64,000 nucleotides of DNA from Limnohabitans sp. Jir61 (GTDB lineage Bacteria > Pseudomonadota > Gammaproteobacteria > Burkholderiales > Burkholderiaceae_C): contig NZ_NESD01000001.1 in NCBI RefSeq assembly GCF_003063545.1, positions 682,001 to 746,000 on the forward strand, given 5' to 3'. The notes below the pieces were generated by a model. That model saw only the letters and a program-made list of their open reading frames with translations, did no database searches and was not told the DNA's origin. This document shows, piece after piece, positions 32,926 to 42,447 of the stretch (positions are counted from its first letter, which is position 1; each line of letters starts with the position of its first letter). A program made the position numbers and the translations under genes.

Positions 32926-33993
32926 TTACAAACGCTTGGCGGATTGGCAAACAGCCAAGGCGAGTTCAAGGCCAGAGACAAACGCGTCTTCCACGCGGTG
33001 GCCCAAGTGCCAGTCGCCACAGGTGCCCAAGCCGTTGGCTGGGTTGTACTGGTGCGAGACGCCCAAGGGCTTGACCGTTTTCGCATACAGCCAGCGGTGC
33101 AGTTCGGCATGTGCGGGTTCAGCGCGGATGCCTGTGAGTTCCGAGAAAGCGCGAAGCAATTTGGCTTTCACGCGGGCTTCGGTGTCGGTGATGTGTTCAG
33201 CCGACCATTCGGCGCTGGCTTGTACGGTCCAGCGCTCCACTTTGCCGCGGCCTGGTTTGGACGACTCGCGTGCCAACCATGCAATGCGGTGGTGAATGCT
33301 GCGTGCGGCGTTCCACTGTGGGCCAATGTGCAAGTTCGGTTGTGTGGCATTGGGGAAGGCCACCATCATGGTCCAGCATGGGGCCACGTCGACGGCGTCC
33401 ATGGCTTTGATCCAATGGGCATTGGCTGCTTCTTTGCCGGAGGCTTTGAGCAAGTTCTCGGCTTGTACCGAAGGAATAGCGAGCAACACATGGTCAAAAC
33501 CAGTGTGCTTTTGCGCCACTTCTTTGCCCGAGGTGCTGTTGACGGTGTGCAATGTCCACAAGCCTTTGGCAGCGCGCTCAAGGCGGTTGACTTGCGTGTT
33601 GTAGGTAACGGCTTTGCCCAGTGGTTCGGCCCAGTGGCGCACCAAGGCGTTCATGCCGGGCTTGGCCACAAAGTGCGCGTCTTTGGTGGCACGAGCAGCT
33701 TCAAACACATGACCTAGAGGGTCAAGCACGCGCACGGCGTTGGCGCTCCATGGGCGGCAAATGTCTGTGGTGCCGGGAACGGTTTGCAAGGCCAGCGAAA
33801 AGCGCGGGTCACGCACGGTGAAGTATTGGGCGCCGTGGTCAAACGTGCCAAAGTTGCTGAGGCGGGTGGACATGCGTCCGCCTGCGCCTCGGCTCTTTTC
33901 AAACACATGCACATGGTGGCCAGCTTGGGCCAAAGTGCGGGCTGCTGTGATGCCAGCAATGCCGGCTCCGATGATGGCGATGTTTAAGGTCAT
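32926..33993 (-). CDS. FAD-dependent amine oxidase/renalase-like flavoprotein
   Basis: This 355-residue flavoprotein has the dinucleotide motif IAIIGAGIAGITAARTL at the N-terminus and GRMSTR with FDHGAQYFTVRDPRF, which is typical of bacterial renalase-like oxidases. The C-terminal FAD block GDWHLGHRVEDAFVSG is present. Bacterial renalases oxidise dihydronicotinamide isomers; whether this one does is unknown. It lies between a LysR gene (9 bp upstream) and gluQ (21 bp downstream), all on the minus strand. Confidence 0.85.
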   Translation of the reverse strand: MTLNIAIIGAGIAGITAARTLAQAGHHVHVFEKSRGAGGRMSTRLSNFGTFDHGAQYFTVRDPRFSLALQTVPGTTDICRPWSANAVRVLDPLGHVFEAARATKDAHFVAKPGMNALVRHWAEPLGKAVTYNTQVNRLERAAKGLWTLHTVNSTSGKEVAQKHTGFDHVLLAIPSVQAENLLKASGKEAANAHWIKAMDAVDVAPCWTMMVAFPNATQPNLHIGPQWNAARSIHHRIAWLARESSKPGRGKVERWTVQASAEWSAEHITDTEARVKAKLLRAFSELTGIRAEPAHAELHRWLYAKTVKPLGVSHQYNPANGLGTCGDWHLGHRVEDAFVSGLELALAVCQSAKRL

Positions 33994-34002
33994 GGTTGCA
34001 CT

Positions 34003-34980
34003 CTACACCTTCCTAAGGGCTGATTTGGGTCGGGGGTTCACCAATAGCGCGGAGCGTGTGGTGGTGCTCTTGAGTTGTTTGAGCCACCACTGCAGAGCGC
34101 GCCCACCGCGCTCGCCCTCGCTGCCATCGGGGATGCGCCAAGCGTAACTGAGTTGGGCCACGCGTCGCGGGCGATCCACCTCGCGCACCACCAACACACC
34201 TTGGTCAATCAAGGGCTGCACCATCAGCTCGGGCACAAAACCCACGCCGAGTCCGCGCACTTGCGCCTCAATTTTGCTGTGCATGTTGGAGACGGTGAAC
34301 ACGTCTTGGCCTGGCAGCAAACCAATGGTCACGCCTGCACCGCGTTGCACCGAGTCAGCCACGGCCACGGCGCGGTATTGGCCAATGAGTGCATCGCTCA
34401 AAGGCTCTGGCGCTTGTGCCAACGGATGGTGTGGGGCGACCGCAAACACAAACTTCATAGGTCCAAGCGCGTGGCTGTGAATGCCAGACGCTGTAACGCT
34501 CTCACTGAACGAGCCTGCGATGCCCAGCGCTAAATCGGCTTGGCCGCTGGTGAGCGCTTCGAGCGTGCCGGTGAGTGTTTCGTCGCGCAGCTTCAAGCGG
34601 GTGGGTGCATTCAAGGCCATGAAGGCTTCGCACAACTCCATCACCGTGGTGCGGTCGATGATGCCGTCCACCGCAATGGTGAACTGGCTTTCCCAACCCG
34701 TGGCCACGCGCTTGACGCGGTTGGCAATGGCATCCATGTCGGCCAGCAAGCGTTCGCCTTCGCGCAGCAGCTCACGCCCTGCGGCGGTCAGCTTGGCTTG
34801 ACGCGAGCTGCGATCAAACAGCAGCACATCCAGTGCATCTTCGATTTGGCGCACACGGTAGGTGAGGGCGCTGGGCACCAAGCCTAGCGCTCGGGCTGCG
34901 GCAGCAAAGCTGCCTGCTTTTTCAATCGCGTGCAGCATGGACAGCGAATCGGGGGTGAGGACGTCACGGGGAGAAGTCAT
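34003..34980 (-). CDS. LysR-family transcriptional regulator
   Basis: This is a 325-residue regulator. The winged helix-turn-helix occupies the first 60 residues (LSMLHAIEKAGSFAAAARAL, then SALTYRVRQIEDAL), followed by a periplasmic-binding-like effector domain. The ATG at 34980 is chosen because the preceding in-frame codons are not LysR-like. It is divergent from the pirin-DoxX-flavodoxin genes, and an 11-bp inverted repeat of LysR type lies between them (34995-35017). It probably controls that group in response to a quinone or oxidative signal. Confidence 0.9.
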   Translation of the reverse strand: MTSPRDVLTPDSLSMLHAIEKAGSFAAAARALGLVPSALTYRVRQIEDALDVLLFDRSSRQAKLTAAGRELLREGERLLADMDAIANRVKRVATGWESQFTIAVDGIIDRTTVMELCEAFMALNAPTRLKLRDETLTGTLEALTSGQADLALGIAGSFSESVTASGIHSHALGPMKFVFAVAPHHPLAQAPEPLSDALIGQYRAVAVADSVQRGAGVTIGLLPGQDVFTVSNMHSKIEAQVRGLGVGFVPELMVQPLIDQGVLVVREVDRPRRVAQLSYAWRIPDGSEGERGGRALQWWLKQLKSTTTRSALLVNPRPKSALRKV

Positions 34981-34994
34981 GCAATGAGGCTTTG

Positions 34995-35017
34995 ATCGTT
35001 CAAATAATTTGAATGAT
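34995..35017. promoter_or_regulatory. LysR-type operator between the LysR gene and pirin
   Basis: An inverted repeat with the perfect core TTCAAAT-A-ATTTGAA extends to 11-bp half sites with one mismatch. It lies 14 bp upstream of the LysR start and 76 bp upstream of the pirin start, the expected position for the recognition site of a divergently acting LysR protein. Confidence 0.6.
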
Positions 35018-35093
35018 GCCATCAAATGCGGTGCATGGCAAAAGCATGTGCGGAATCTACAGTTCATGCCATACCCAGCAAGGAGCACACGCT

Positions 35094-35789
35094 ATGTTGA
35101 CCATTCGCAAATCACAAGACCGAGGCTACGCCGATCACGGCTGGCTCAAGTCGTTCCACAGCTTTTCATTTGCCCACTACTACGACCCCGAGTTCATGGG
35201 TTGGGGCAATTTGCGCGTCATCAACGAAGACCGCATTGCACCAGGCACGGGCTTTGGCACTCACGGTCACCGCGACATGGAAATCATCAGCTATGTGCTG
35301 AGCGGCAACTTGGCCCACAAAGACAGCATGGGCAACGTCAAAGGTATTCCGCCCGGCGACGTGCAGCGCATGAGCGCGGGCAGCGGTGTGCAGCACAGCG
35401 AGTTCAACCACGCGCCAGACGAGACCACGCACTTCTTTCAAATTTGGATTGAGCCCAATGTGCGTGGCATTCCCGCGAGCTATGAGCAAAAGCAAGTGCC
35501 GCCAGTCTCCAAGCGCGGCGCACTCAGCCGAATTGCAGCACCCGAAGGCGGTGTGGTGAAGATTCACGCCGATGCCGCTTTGTACGCGGGCTTTTTTGAT
35601 GGCGACGAGGCTGCCACGTTGCAAATCGCATCAGGCCGTAAAGCTTATGTGCATTTGATTCGCGGCAGTTTGCAAGTCAACGGTGTGGCTTTGGCCACAG
35701 GCGACGCTGCTTTGTTGGACAACGAACCGACCATTCACCTCACGCATGGCGAAGATGCCGAAGTGCTGGTGTTTGACTTGGCCGCTTAA
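35094..35789 (+). CDS. Pirin-family protein (bicupin, YhhW-like)
   Basis: This 231-residue cupin has the N-terminal metal site in GFGTHGHRDMEIISYVLSG and GSGVQHSEFNH, matching the pirin/YhhW iron-binding ligands (three His and a Glu). YhhW relatives have quercetin-2,3-dioxygenase activity; other pirins are redox-linked coregulators. The ATG at 35094 follows AAGGAG. It is the first gene of a plus-strand set with DoxX and a flavodoxin-like quinone reductase, facing the LysR gene. Confidence 0.92.
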   Translation: MLTIRKSQDRGYADHGWLKSFHSFSFAHYYDPEFMGWGNLRVINEDRIAPGTGFGTHGHRDMEIISYVLSGNLAHKDSMGNVKGIPPGDVQRMSAGSGVQHSEFNHAPDETTHFFQIWIEPNVRGIPASYEQKQVPPVSKRGALSRIAAPEGGVVKIHADAALYAGFFDGDEAATLQIASGRKAYVHLIRGSLQVNGVALATGDAALLDNEPTIHLTHGEDAEVLVFDLAA

Positions 35790-35821
35790 TTTCTTCATTC
35801 ATTCTTAACAGGAAACTTCTC

Positions 35822-36223
35822 ATGAATAACGCACTCAACCTCATTGGCCGTCTTTTGATCGCTGCCCTCTTTTTACCTGCAGGCTTAGCTAAATTGGCTG
35901 GCTTTGACGGTACCGTTGGATACATTGAATCTGTCGGTTTGCCCTTGCCAGCTGTTGCGGCTACAGTGGCTTTGGCTGTCGAAATCTTAGGTTCTGTGGC
36001 TTTGATCTTGGGTTTTCAAACCCGCGTTACGGCTTCTGTGCTCGCGGTGTTTACTATGGTCGCTTCAATATTTTTTCACGCGTTTTGGGCCGCCGCGCCT
36101 GAGCAAGCTTTTGTGCAACAACTCTTGTTCTTCAAGAACATTGGCGTGATCGGTGGCTTGTTAGTGTTGGTGTCTTCAGGCGCTGGCGCTTGGAGCCTTG
36201 ACGCTAAAAAAGAAGCTCAATAA
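35822..36223 (+). CDS. DoxX-family membrane protein
   Basis: This 133-residue protein has four predicted hydrophobic helices and starts with LIGRLLIAALFLPAGLAKLAG, the DoxX signature. DoxX proteins are small quinone-related membrane subunits or partners of redox enzymes. It lies 32 bp after pirin and 51 bp before a flavodoxin-type protein, suggesting a joint quinone/redox stress role, which is inference. Confidence 0.85.
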   Translation: MNNALNLIGRLLIAALFLPAGLAKLAGFDGTVGYIESVGLPLPAVAATVALAVEILGSVALILGFQTRVTASVLAVFTMVASIFFHAFWAAAPEQAFVQQLLFFKNIGVIGGLLVLVSSGAGAWSLDAKKEAQ

Positions 36224-36274
36224 TTCACACCTGTATTTCGAAACCCTCTTTCAATCACATCAAGGAAACACACC

Positions 36275-36808
36275 ATGACTAAAACTGTCGTCGTTTACCA
36301 CTCAGGCTACGGCCACACACAACGCGTGGCGCAATTCGTGGCCGAGGGCGCGAAAGCCACCATCGTCGCCATCGACGCAGACGGCAACATCACCGACGCC
36401 GAGTGGGAAGCCCTCAACGCAGCCGACGCCATCATCTTTGGCTCACCCACTTACATGGGCTCGGTGTCATGGCAGTTCAAGAAGTTTGCAGACGCCACAT
36501 CCAAGCAATGGTTTGGCAGCGCATGGAAAGACAAAGTGGCCGGTGGCTTCACCATCTCCGCCAGCCCCAGCGGCGACAAACTGTCGACCATCCAATACTT
36601 CATCACCTTGGCCATGCAACAAGGCATGGTGTGGGTGGGCCAGCCCGCCATGAACGACGGCAGCATCAACCGCCTCGGTTCTAACTCTGGCGTGATGGCG
36701 CAAGTGGGCCCCACAAGCCCGGCTGCTGACATTCCTCAAGGCGACTTGGACACGGCCAAAGCCTACGGCGAGCGCGTGGCTGCTGTGGCTGCTAAGTTGC
36801 GCGGTTAA
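36275..36808 (+). CDS. Flavodoxin-family NAD(P)H-dependent oxidoreductase (WrbA-like)
   Basis: This 177-residue flavoprotein has the FMN phosphate loop in VYHSGYGHTQRVA, and GSPTYMGSVSWQFKKF binds the isoalloxazine ring. WrbA-type enzymes reduce quinones by two electrons. It is somewhat shorter than E. coli WrbA (198 aa). It is the third gene of the LysR-divergent group and is followed by a strong terminator. Confidence 0.88.
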   Translation: MTKTVVVYHSGYGHTQRVAQFVAEGAKATIVAIDADGNITDAEWEALNAADAIIFGSPTYMGSVSWQFKKFADATSKQWFGSAWKDKVAGGFTISASPSGDKLSTIQYFITLAMQQGMVWVGQPAMNDGSINRLGSNSGVMAQVGPTSPAADIPQGDLDTAKAYGERVAAVAAKLRG

Positions 36809-36853
36809 TTCATCATCAGCCGAAACGCATCCGTGATGAGCGGGTGACGAAAT

Positions 36854-36888
36854 AAAAGGGCAGTTCAACAGAGCTGCCCTTTTTCTTT
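36854..36888 (+). terminator. Intrinsic terminator after the flavodoxin gene
   Basis: The stem AAAAGGGCAG/CTGCCCTTTT (36854-36863 and 36874-36883) has a 10-nt loop and ends in TTTTTCTTT. It lies 46 bp after the stop and closes the pirin group. Confidence 0.85.
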
Positions 36889-36903
36889 GGTTAGTATCAA
36901 CGC

Positions 36904-37602
36904 ATGAAAATCATTCAACTGCTGCCTTGGACCGATTGGGTCGCTCTCGGGTTTTTTGTGTTGGTGTGGGTGGGCTATGCCATGTTCGCCAAATACTGGA
37001 GCGACGGCCAGCATTCCATCTTGGCTATGACCAACCGTTATCGCCATCTATGGATGCTGCAAACCACAGCCCGTGATCCGCGCATGTTGGACGGCATCAT
37101 CACGCAAACCTTGTCAGCTACCCCTGCATTTTTTTGTTCCACCACCATTTTGATTTTGGGTGGTTTGTTTGCGTTGCTGGGCACCACTGACAAGGCGGCT
37201 GAGCTGGTGCGCGAAATACCGTTTGCCGAACAAACGCCTATTCTTGTGTTTGAGTTCAAGATCTTGGTGTTGGTGGTGATTTTTGTGTACTCGTTCTTTC
37301 GCTTCTCGTGGTCGATGCGTCAGTACACCTTTGTGGCGCTACTCATTGGCGCCATGCCACCTCCTGAGACCTTTGAGCACGAAGGTGCTCCGAACCGTCA
37401 ACACTATGCCGATCGTGCCGCTGCCATGACAGGCTTGGCAGCTGAAACCTTCAACGGTGGTTTGCGCGCGTACTATTTTTCGTTTGCAGCCTTGGGTTGG
37501 TTTTTCTCACCCGCCATGTTTGTCTTCGCCACGTTGTTGGTGGCCGGTGTGTTGTACACCCGTGAATTCAAGTCTGAGGTGTTGGCGCTGTTGGAAGAGT
37601 AG
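36904..37602 (+). CDS. DUF599 integral membrane protein
   Basis: This 232-residue membrane protein has an N-terminal helix (WVALGFFVLVWVGYAMF), two or three central helices and a final pair (LGWFFSPAMFVFATLLVAGVL). The NRYRHLWMLQTTARDPRMLDG loop and FRFSWSMRQY are typical of the DUF599 family, whose function is unknown. Its 3' end overlaps the convergent trhO gene by 35 bp. Confidence 0.85.
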   Translation: MKIIQLLPWTDWVALGFFVLVWVGYAMFAKYWSDGQHSILAMTNRYRHLWMLQTTARDPRMLDGIITQTLSATPAFFCSTTILILGGLFALLGTTDKAAELVREIPFAEQTPILVFEFKILVLVVIFVYSFFRFSWSMRQYTFVALLIGAMPPPETFEHEGAPNRQHYADRAAAMTGLAAETFNGGLRAYYFSFAALGWFFSPAMFVFATLLVAGVLYTREFKSEVLALLEE

Positions 37603-38359
37603 TGGGGAACGTGCCATCCGGCGCCAAGCCCGTGGCGCTCAGGTCTGCGCCTACAGCGCGACGCTCATCAAACACAAAGCAGCCGCCGTCGTAGTGGTCA
37701 TTGCCCACTTCTTCAAAGTATTTGAGGATGCCGCCTTCCAGCTGGTACACATGGGGCAAGCCAGCGTTACGCATGTAGATGGCTGCTTTCTCGCAGCGAA
37801 TCCCGCCGGTGCAAAAGCTGATCACGGTTTTGTCTTGCAACTCGTCTAAGTGGGCTTGCACTGCATCTGGAAATTCTGTGAACTTGGTGATGCCCCAGTT
37901 GATGGTGTTCTTGAATGTGCCAGCATCCACTTCAAACTGGTTGCGCGTGTCTAAGGTCACCACAGGGCGACCGTCGTCGTCGTGGCCTTGGTCTAACCAA
38001 CGTTTCGCGGTCTCGGGGGTGACAGCGGGTGCACGGCCTTCGAAGGGGCGAATGCTGGGGTGGTTCATGCGGATGATTTCGTTTTTCACCTTCACCAGCA
38101 TCTTGCGAAACGGCTGGGTGTCAGACCAGCTTTCTTTGGGGGCGAGGTCGGCAAAACGGGCGTCTGAGCGCAGCCAGTCCACAAAGCCGTGCACATCGTC
38201 GGCGCTGCCGGCCAAAAAGAAATTAATGCCTTCTTCTGCAATCAGAATCGTGCCTTTGAGCTTGCGCGCCATAGCGTTGTCTAAACAAGGCTGGCGCAGG
38301 TCTTGGGCGTCGGGCAGGGCGACGAATTTGTAGCAAGAAATATTCAGGATTTGGTTCAC
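37568..38359 (-). CDS. trhO: tRNA uridine(34) hydroxylase (TrhO, rhodanese-like)
   Basis: This 263-residue protein hydroxylates U34 of tRNA to ho5U in an oxygen-dependent reaction. The N-terminal acylphosphatase-like domain contains GTILIAEEGINFFLAG. The rhodanese domain has the catalytic Cys in SFCTGGIRCEKAAIYM. It is slightly shorter than E. coli YceA. It is divergent from dnaE and convergent, with overlap, on the DUF599 gene. It adds to the number of tRNA-modification genes in this region. Confidence 0.93.
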   Translation of the reverse strand: MNQILNISCYKFVALPDAQDLRQPCLDNAMARKLKGTILIAEEGINFFLAGSADDVHGFVDWLRSDARFADLAPKESWSDTQPFRKMLVKVKNEIIRMNHPSIRPFEGRAPAVTPETAKRWLDQGHDDDGRPVVTLDTRNQFEVDAGTFKNTINWGITKFTEFPDAVQAHLDELQDKTVISFCTGGIRCEKAAIYMRNAGLPHVYQLEGGILKYFEEVGNDHYDGGCFVFDERRAVGADLSATGLAPDGTFPTTLPTAPTPQT

Positions 38360-38401
38360 CCAGCCATTCTAAGTAACGGGGTGTCCCTACAATCTCAACC
38401 C

Positions 38402-41400
38402 ATGTTTGTTCACTTGCGCCTTCACTCCGAATTTTCTGTCGTTGACGGGACCAACCGCATCGACGAGGTGGTGAAAGCAGCCGCAGCCGACCAGCAGCCC
38501 GCGCTGGCCATCACCGACATCAATAACCTTTACGGTGCCATCAAGTTTTACAAAGAAACCCGTGGCAAGGGCGTCAAGCCCGTCATCGGCGCAGAGATTT
38601 ACCTAGAAAGCCTCACCCAAGACGCTGCGCAGACCTCGCGCATGGTGCTCTTGGTGCAAAACCATCAGGGGTACTTGAACCTGTGCGAACTCATTAGCCG
38701 TGGCTGGACGCAAAACGTGCACAAGGCTGTGGCCGTGACCAAGCTGGAATGGCTGCAAGAGTTATCGCAGGGGTTAATCGCTTTGTCGGGCGCACAAGCC
38801 GGTGCGGTGGGCCAAGCCTTGGTGCAAGGCGATACCACGCGTGCGGGCGAAGTGGCCTTGCAACTGGCAGGCATCTTCCCGCATCGCTTTTACATTGAGC
38901 TGCAACGCGCTGGCCGTGCGGATGACGAAACCCATGTGTCTGGTGCCGTGCAACTGGCCGCGCGCTTGAGCCTGCCCGTGGTGGCGACACACCCTGTGCA
39001 GTTCACAGAGCCCGACGATTACGAAGCGCATGAAGCGCGTGTGTGTATTGCCGAAGGCGAGATCTTGGGCAACCAACGCCGTGTGCGCAAGTTCACGCGC
39101 GAGCAGTATTTCAAATCATCTGCACAAATGTGCGAGCTGTTTGCCGATGTGCCCAGCGCCATTGCCAACACCGCCGAAATTGCCAAGCGCTGCAACCTGA
39201 CCTTGGTGTTGGGCAAGCCGCAGTTGCCCAACTTCCCCATCCCGCCCGTGAACGGTGTGGTGATGTCAGTGGAAGACTATTTCCGCCATGTGTCGCACGA
39301 GGGCTTAGAGGCCCGCTTAGCTCATTTGTATCCCGTTGAAGCCAAGCGCGATGAAGAACGCCCACGTTATGTGGAGCGTTTGGAGTTTGAGCTGAACACG
39401 ATTTTGAACATGGGCTTTCCCGGCTACTTCTTGATCGTGGGTGACTTCATCCAGTGGGCCAAAGCCAATGGCTGCCCTGTGGGGCCCGGCCGTGGTTCGG
39501 GTGCGGGCTCGCTCGTGGCGTATGCCTTGAAGATTACTGACCTTGACCCGCTGCAATACAACTTGCTGTTCGAGCGTTTCTTGAACCCAGAGCGGGTATC
39601 GATGCCCGACTTCGACATTGACTTTTGCCAAACCAACCGCGACCGCGTGATTGACTACGTGAAAGACAAATACGGCCGCGAAGCCGTGTCTCAAATTGCC
39701 ACCTTCGGCACCATGGCCGCGCGTGCCGCGATTGGTGACGTGGGCCGTGTGCTTGACATGAGCTACACCTTCTGCAAGGGCATTAGCGGCTTGATTCCCA
39801 ACAAGCCTGGCCAGCACATCACCATTGCCGGTGCGATTGAGGTCGAGCCCATCTTGGCCGAGCGTTTGGCCAAAGAAGATGAAGTCAAAACATTGTTGGA
39901 ATTGGCGCAAAAGCTAGAAGGCATGACGCGTAACGTGGGCATGCACGCCGGTGGCGTGTTGATTGCTCCAGGCAAGCTCACCGACTTCTGCCCGCTGTAC
40001 CAACAGCCCGGCAGCGAATCGGCGGTGAGCCAGTTTGACAAAGACGACGTGGAAGCTGCGGGCTTGGTGAAGTTCGACTTTTTGGGCTTGGCCACGCTGA
40101 CCATTTTGGAGATCGCGCGCGAGTTCATCATGGCGCGTCACAAAGGCCAAGAGAACTTCGCATTCGAGAACATTCCGCTCGACGACAAACGCACGTACGA
40201 ACTGTTCCAAGACGGTAAGACCGAGGCTGTGTTCCAGTTTGAAAGTCGCGGCATGCAGGGCATGTTGCGCGACGCGCGTCCCACGCGCTTGGAAGACTTG
40301 ATTGCGCTGAACGCTTTGTACCGTCCAGGCCCAATGGACTTGATTCCAAGCTTCGTCGCACGTAAGCATGGCCGCGAAGAGATTGAATACCCGCACCCCA
40401 TGGTGGCGCAGATGTTGTCCGAGACCTACGGCATCATGGTGTACCAAGAGCAGGTGATGCAGACTGCGCAGATTCTGGGCGGCTACTCACTCGGCGGCGC
40501 TGACATGTTGCGCCGTGCGATGGGTAAGAAAAAGCCCGAAGAGATGGCGGAGCACCGCGAAATCTTCCGCGCAGGTGCATCCAAGAACAACATCAGCCAA
40601 GACAAAGCCGACGAGATCTTTGACTTGATGGAGAAGTTCGCGGGCTACGGCTTTAACAAGTCGCACGCCGCCGCTTACTCGCTGCTGGCCTATCACACCG
40701 GTTGGTTGAAGGTGCATTACACGGCTGAGTTCTTCTGTGCCAACATGACGGTGGAAATGGACAACACCGACAAACTCAAGGTGTTGTTTGAAGATGCGCA
40801 CAAGATGGGCCTGACGTTTGAAGCGCCCGATGTGAACCGTGGCTTCTATCGCTTCGAGCCCATCTCAGACAAAGTCATTCGCTACGGCCTAGGTGCTATC
40901 AAAGGCTCAGGCCAACAAGCGATTGAAGCTGTCGTGGCCGCACGCGAAGAGGGTGGCCCGTTCACCAGCTTGTTTGATTTCTGCCGCCGTGTGGACCGCA
41001 GCCGTTTGAACAAACGCACGGTCGAAGCCCTGATCAAAGCTGGCGCATTTGACAACTTGCACCTCAACCGCGCCGAGTTGTTGGCCAGCGTCGAGCGCGC
41101 GTTTGACTTTGCCTCTGCCAGCGAAGCCAACGCCAACCAAGGCGGCTTGTTTGACATGATGGGTGACGATGCCCACGGGTCTAGCACGCAAGAACCTGAA
41201 TACGTAGAGATGTTGCCTTGGGGCGTGAAAGAACGCCTCACGCACGAGAAGGTGGCGCTGGGCTTTTACTTGTCCGGCCATTTGTTTGACGAAGTCGAGC
41301 GCGAGGTGCGCCGCTTTGCCCGCACCCGCATTGAAGACTTGATGGACTCACGCGAGCCGCAGTTGCTGTCGGGCATCGTGAGCGACATGCGCGTGATCAA

Positions 41401-41875
41401 CGGTCAGCGCGGCAAGCTGGCCATCTTCAAGCTGGACGACAAATCAGCGGTGATCGAAGCCACGGCAGACGAGGCCACCATCAACACCTATCGCAACACC
41501 TTGAAGGATGATGAGCTGGTCATCATCATGGGCAAGGCGCAGCCAGACCGTTTCTCGGGCGGCTTGCGTTTGTCTATCCAGCAGGTGTGGAGCTTGGAGC
41601 AAGCGCGTTGCCGCTTTGGCAAATACCTCAGCGTCACGGTCAACGGCAATTCGCCTGACATTGCGCGTATGTTGCGCGACCACCCCGCCAAAGTGGAGCA
41701 ATCCGAGCAGGGCGAGTTGGTGCGCGGGATGGGCGTACGATTGAAGCTGTTACGCGAGGGCGCAACGGCTGAGGTTCAATTAGGCGACAACGCCAAGTTT
41801 TTCCCTAGCGATGCCGCCTTGGCCAGTTGGATGGCACAGGCGCACGACGGGCAATCACACATCATTTACGAGTAA
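38402..41875 (+). CDS. dnaE: DNA polymerase III alpha subunit
   Basis: This 1157-residue replicative polymerase has an N-terminal PHP domain (FVHLRLHSEFSVVDG, with AITDINNLYGAIKF) and the palm catalytic Asp pair in VSMPDFDIDFCQTNRD near residues 401-403. The block KSHAAAYSLLAYHTGWLK, a helix-hairpin-helix region and a late OB-fold domain (LLSGIVSDMRVINGQRGKLAIFKLDD) follow. The length matches E. coli DnaE (1160). The ATG at 38402 is chosen over an upstream in-frame start because the PHP domain begins directly after it. The downstream gene pgsA starts 8 bp after the stop. Confidence 0.98.
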   Translation: MFVHLRLHSEFSVVDGTNRIDEVVKAAAADQQPALAITDINNLYGAIKFYKETRGKGVKPVIGAEIYLESLTQDAAQTSRMVLLVQNHQGYLNLCELISRGWTQNVHKAVAVTKLEWLQELSQGLIALSGAQAGAVGQALVQGDTTRAGEVALQLAGIFPHRFYIELQRAGRADDETHVSGAVQLAARLSLPVVATHPVQFTEPDDYEAHEARVCIAEGEILGNQRRVRKFTREQYFKSSAQMCELFADVPSAIANTAEIAKRCNLTLVLGKPQLPNFPIPPVNGVVMSVEDYFRHVSHEGLEARLAHLYPVEAKRDEERPRYVERLEFELNTILNMGFPGYFLIVGDFIQWAKANGCPVGPGRGSGAGSLVAYALKITDLDPLQYNLLFERFLNPERVSMPDFDIDFCQTNRDRVIDYVKDKYGREAVSQIATFGTMAARAAIGDVGRVLDMSYTFCKGISGLIPNKPGQHITIAGAIEVEPILAERLAKEDEVKTLLELAQKLEGMTRNVGMHAGGVLIAPGKLTDFCPLYQQPGSESAVSQFDKDDVEAAGLVKFDFLGLATLTILEIAREFIMARHKGQENFAFENIPLDDKRTYELFQDGKTEAVFQFESRGMQGMLRDARPTRLEDLIALNALYRPGPMDLIPSFVARKHGREEIEYPHPMVAQMLSETYGIMVYQEQVMQTAQILGGYSLGGADMLRRAMGKKKPEEMAEHREIFRAGASKNNISQDKADEIFDLMEKFAGYGFNKSHAAAYSLLAYHTGWLKVHYTAEFFCANMTVEMDNTDKLKVLFEDAHKMGLTFEAPDVNRGFYRFEPISDKVIRYGLGAIKGSGQQAIEAVVAAREEGGPFTSLFDFCRRVDRSRLNKRTVEALIKAGAFDNLHLNRAELLASVERAFDFASASEANANQGGLFDMMGDDAHGSSTQEPEYVEMLPWGVKERLTHEKVALGFYLSGHLFDEVEREVRRFARTRIEDLMDSREPQLLSGIVSDMRVINGQRGKLAIFKLDDKSAVIEATADEATINTYRNTLKDDELVIIMGKAQPDRFSGGLRLSIQQVWSLEQARCRFGKYLSVTVNGNSPDIARMLRDHPAKVEQSEQGELVRGMGVRLKLLREGATAEVQLGDNAKFFPSDAALASWMAQAHDGQSHIIYE

Positions 41876-41883
41876 ACACATCT

Positions 41884-42447
41884 ATGTGGACCATTCCTAC
41901 GCTCATGACACTGGCGCGCATTGCGGCCATACCGCTCATCGTGGGGTTGTTCTATTTACCGATCGACACCGCAGAGCGCAACCTGTGGGCCACCGTGATG
42001 TTTGTTGTGTTTGCGTTGACTGACTGGCTCGATGGCTACTTGGCTCGCAAACTCAATCAGTCCTCAGCCTTTGGTGCGTTTCTCGACCCGGTGGCTGATA
42101 AATTTTTGGTGTGTGCCTCGTTGCTCATCTTGGTGCACCTCGGCCGCGCTGATGTGCTTGTGGCGCTCATCATCATCGGGCGTGAAATTGCCATCTCAGC
42201 TTTGCGCGAGTGGATGGCGCAAATTGGCGCGTCCCGCAGCGTGGCGGTGCACGTGTTGGGCAAATTGAAAACCACCGTGCAAATGGTCGCTATCCCGTTC
42301 TTGCTGTTTGATGGCCAACTGTTTGGCGTAATTGACACGGCCTTGTGGGGTACGGTGTTGATTTGGATTGCGGGCGTCTTGACCGTTTGGTCGATGGTGT
42401 ATTACCTGCAAAAGGCGTGGCCTGATATCGTGGATCACGCCAAGTAA
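41884..42447 (+). CDS. pgsA: CDP-diacylglycerol-glycerol-3-phosphate 3-phosphatidyltransferase
   Basis: This 187-residue inner-membrane enzyme makes phosphatidylglycerophosphate. The CDP-alcohol phosphatidyltransferase motif D-G-x2-A-R-x8-G-x3-D-x3-D is visible in LDGYLARKLNQSSAFGAF, extended by LDPVADK. Four or five helices are predicted. The start at 41884 (MWTIPTLMTLARI) gives the usual length. Its TAA overlaps the ATG of the next gene (TAATG), coupling it to a DMT-type transporter. Confidence 0.95.
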   Translation: MWTIPTLMTLARIAAIPLIVGLFYLPIDTAERNLWATVMFVVFALTDWLDGYLARKLNQSSAFGAFLDPVADKFLVCASLLILVHLGRADVLVALIIIGREIAISALREWMAQIGASRSVAVHVLGKLKTTVQMVAIPFLLFDGQLFGVIDTALWGTVLIWIAGVLTVWSMVYYLQKAWPDIVDHAK

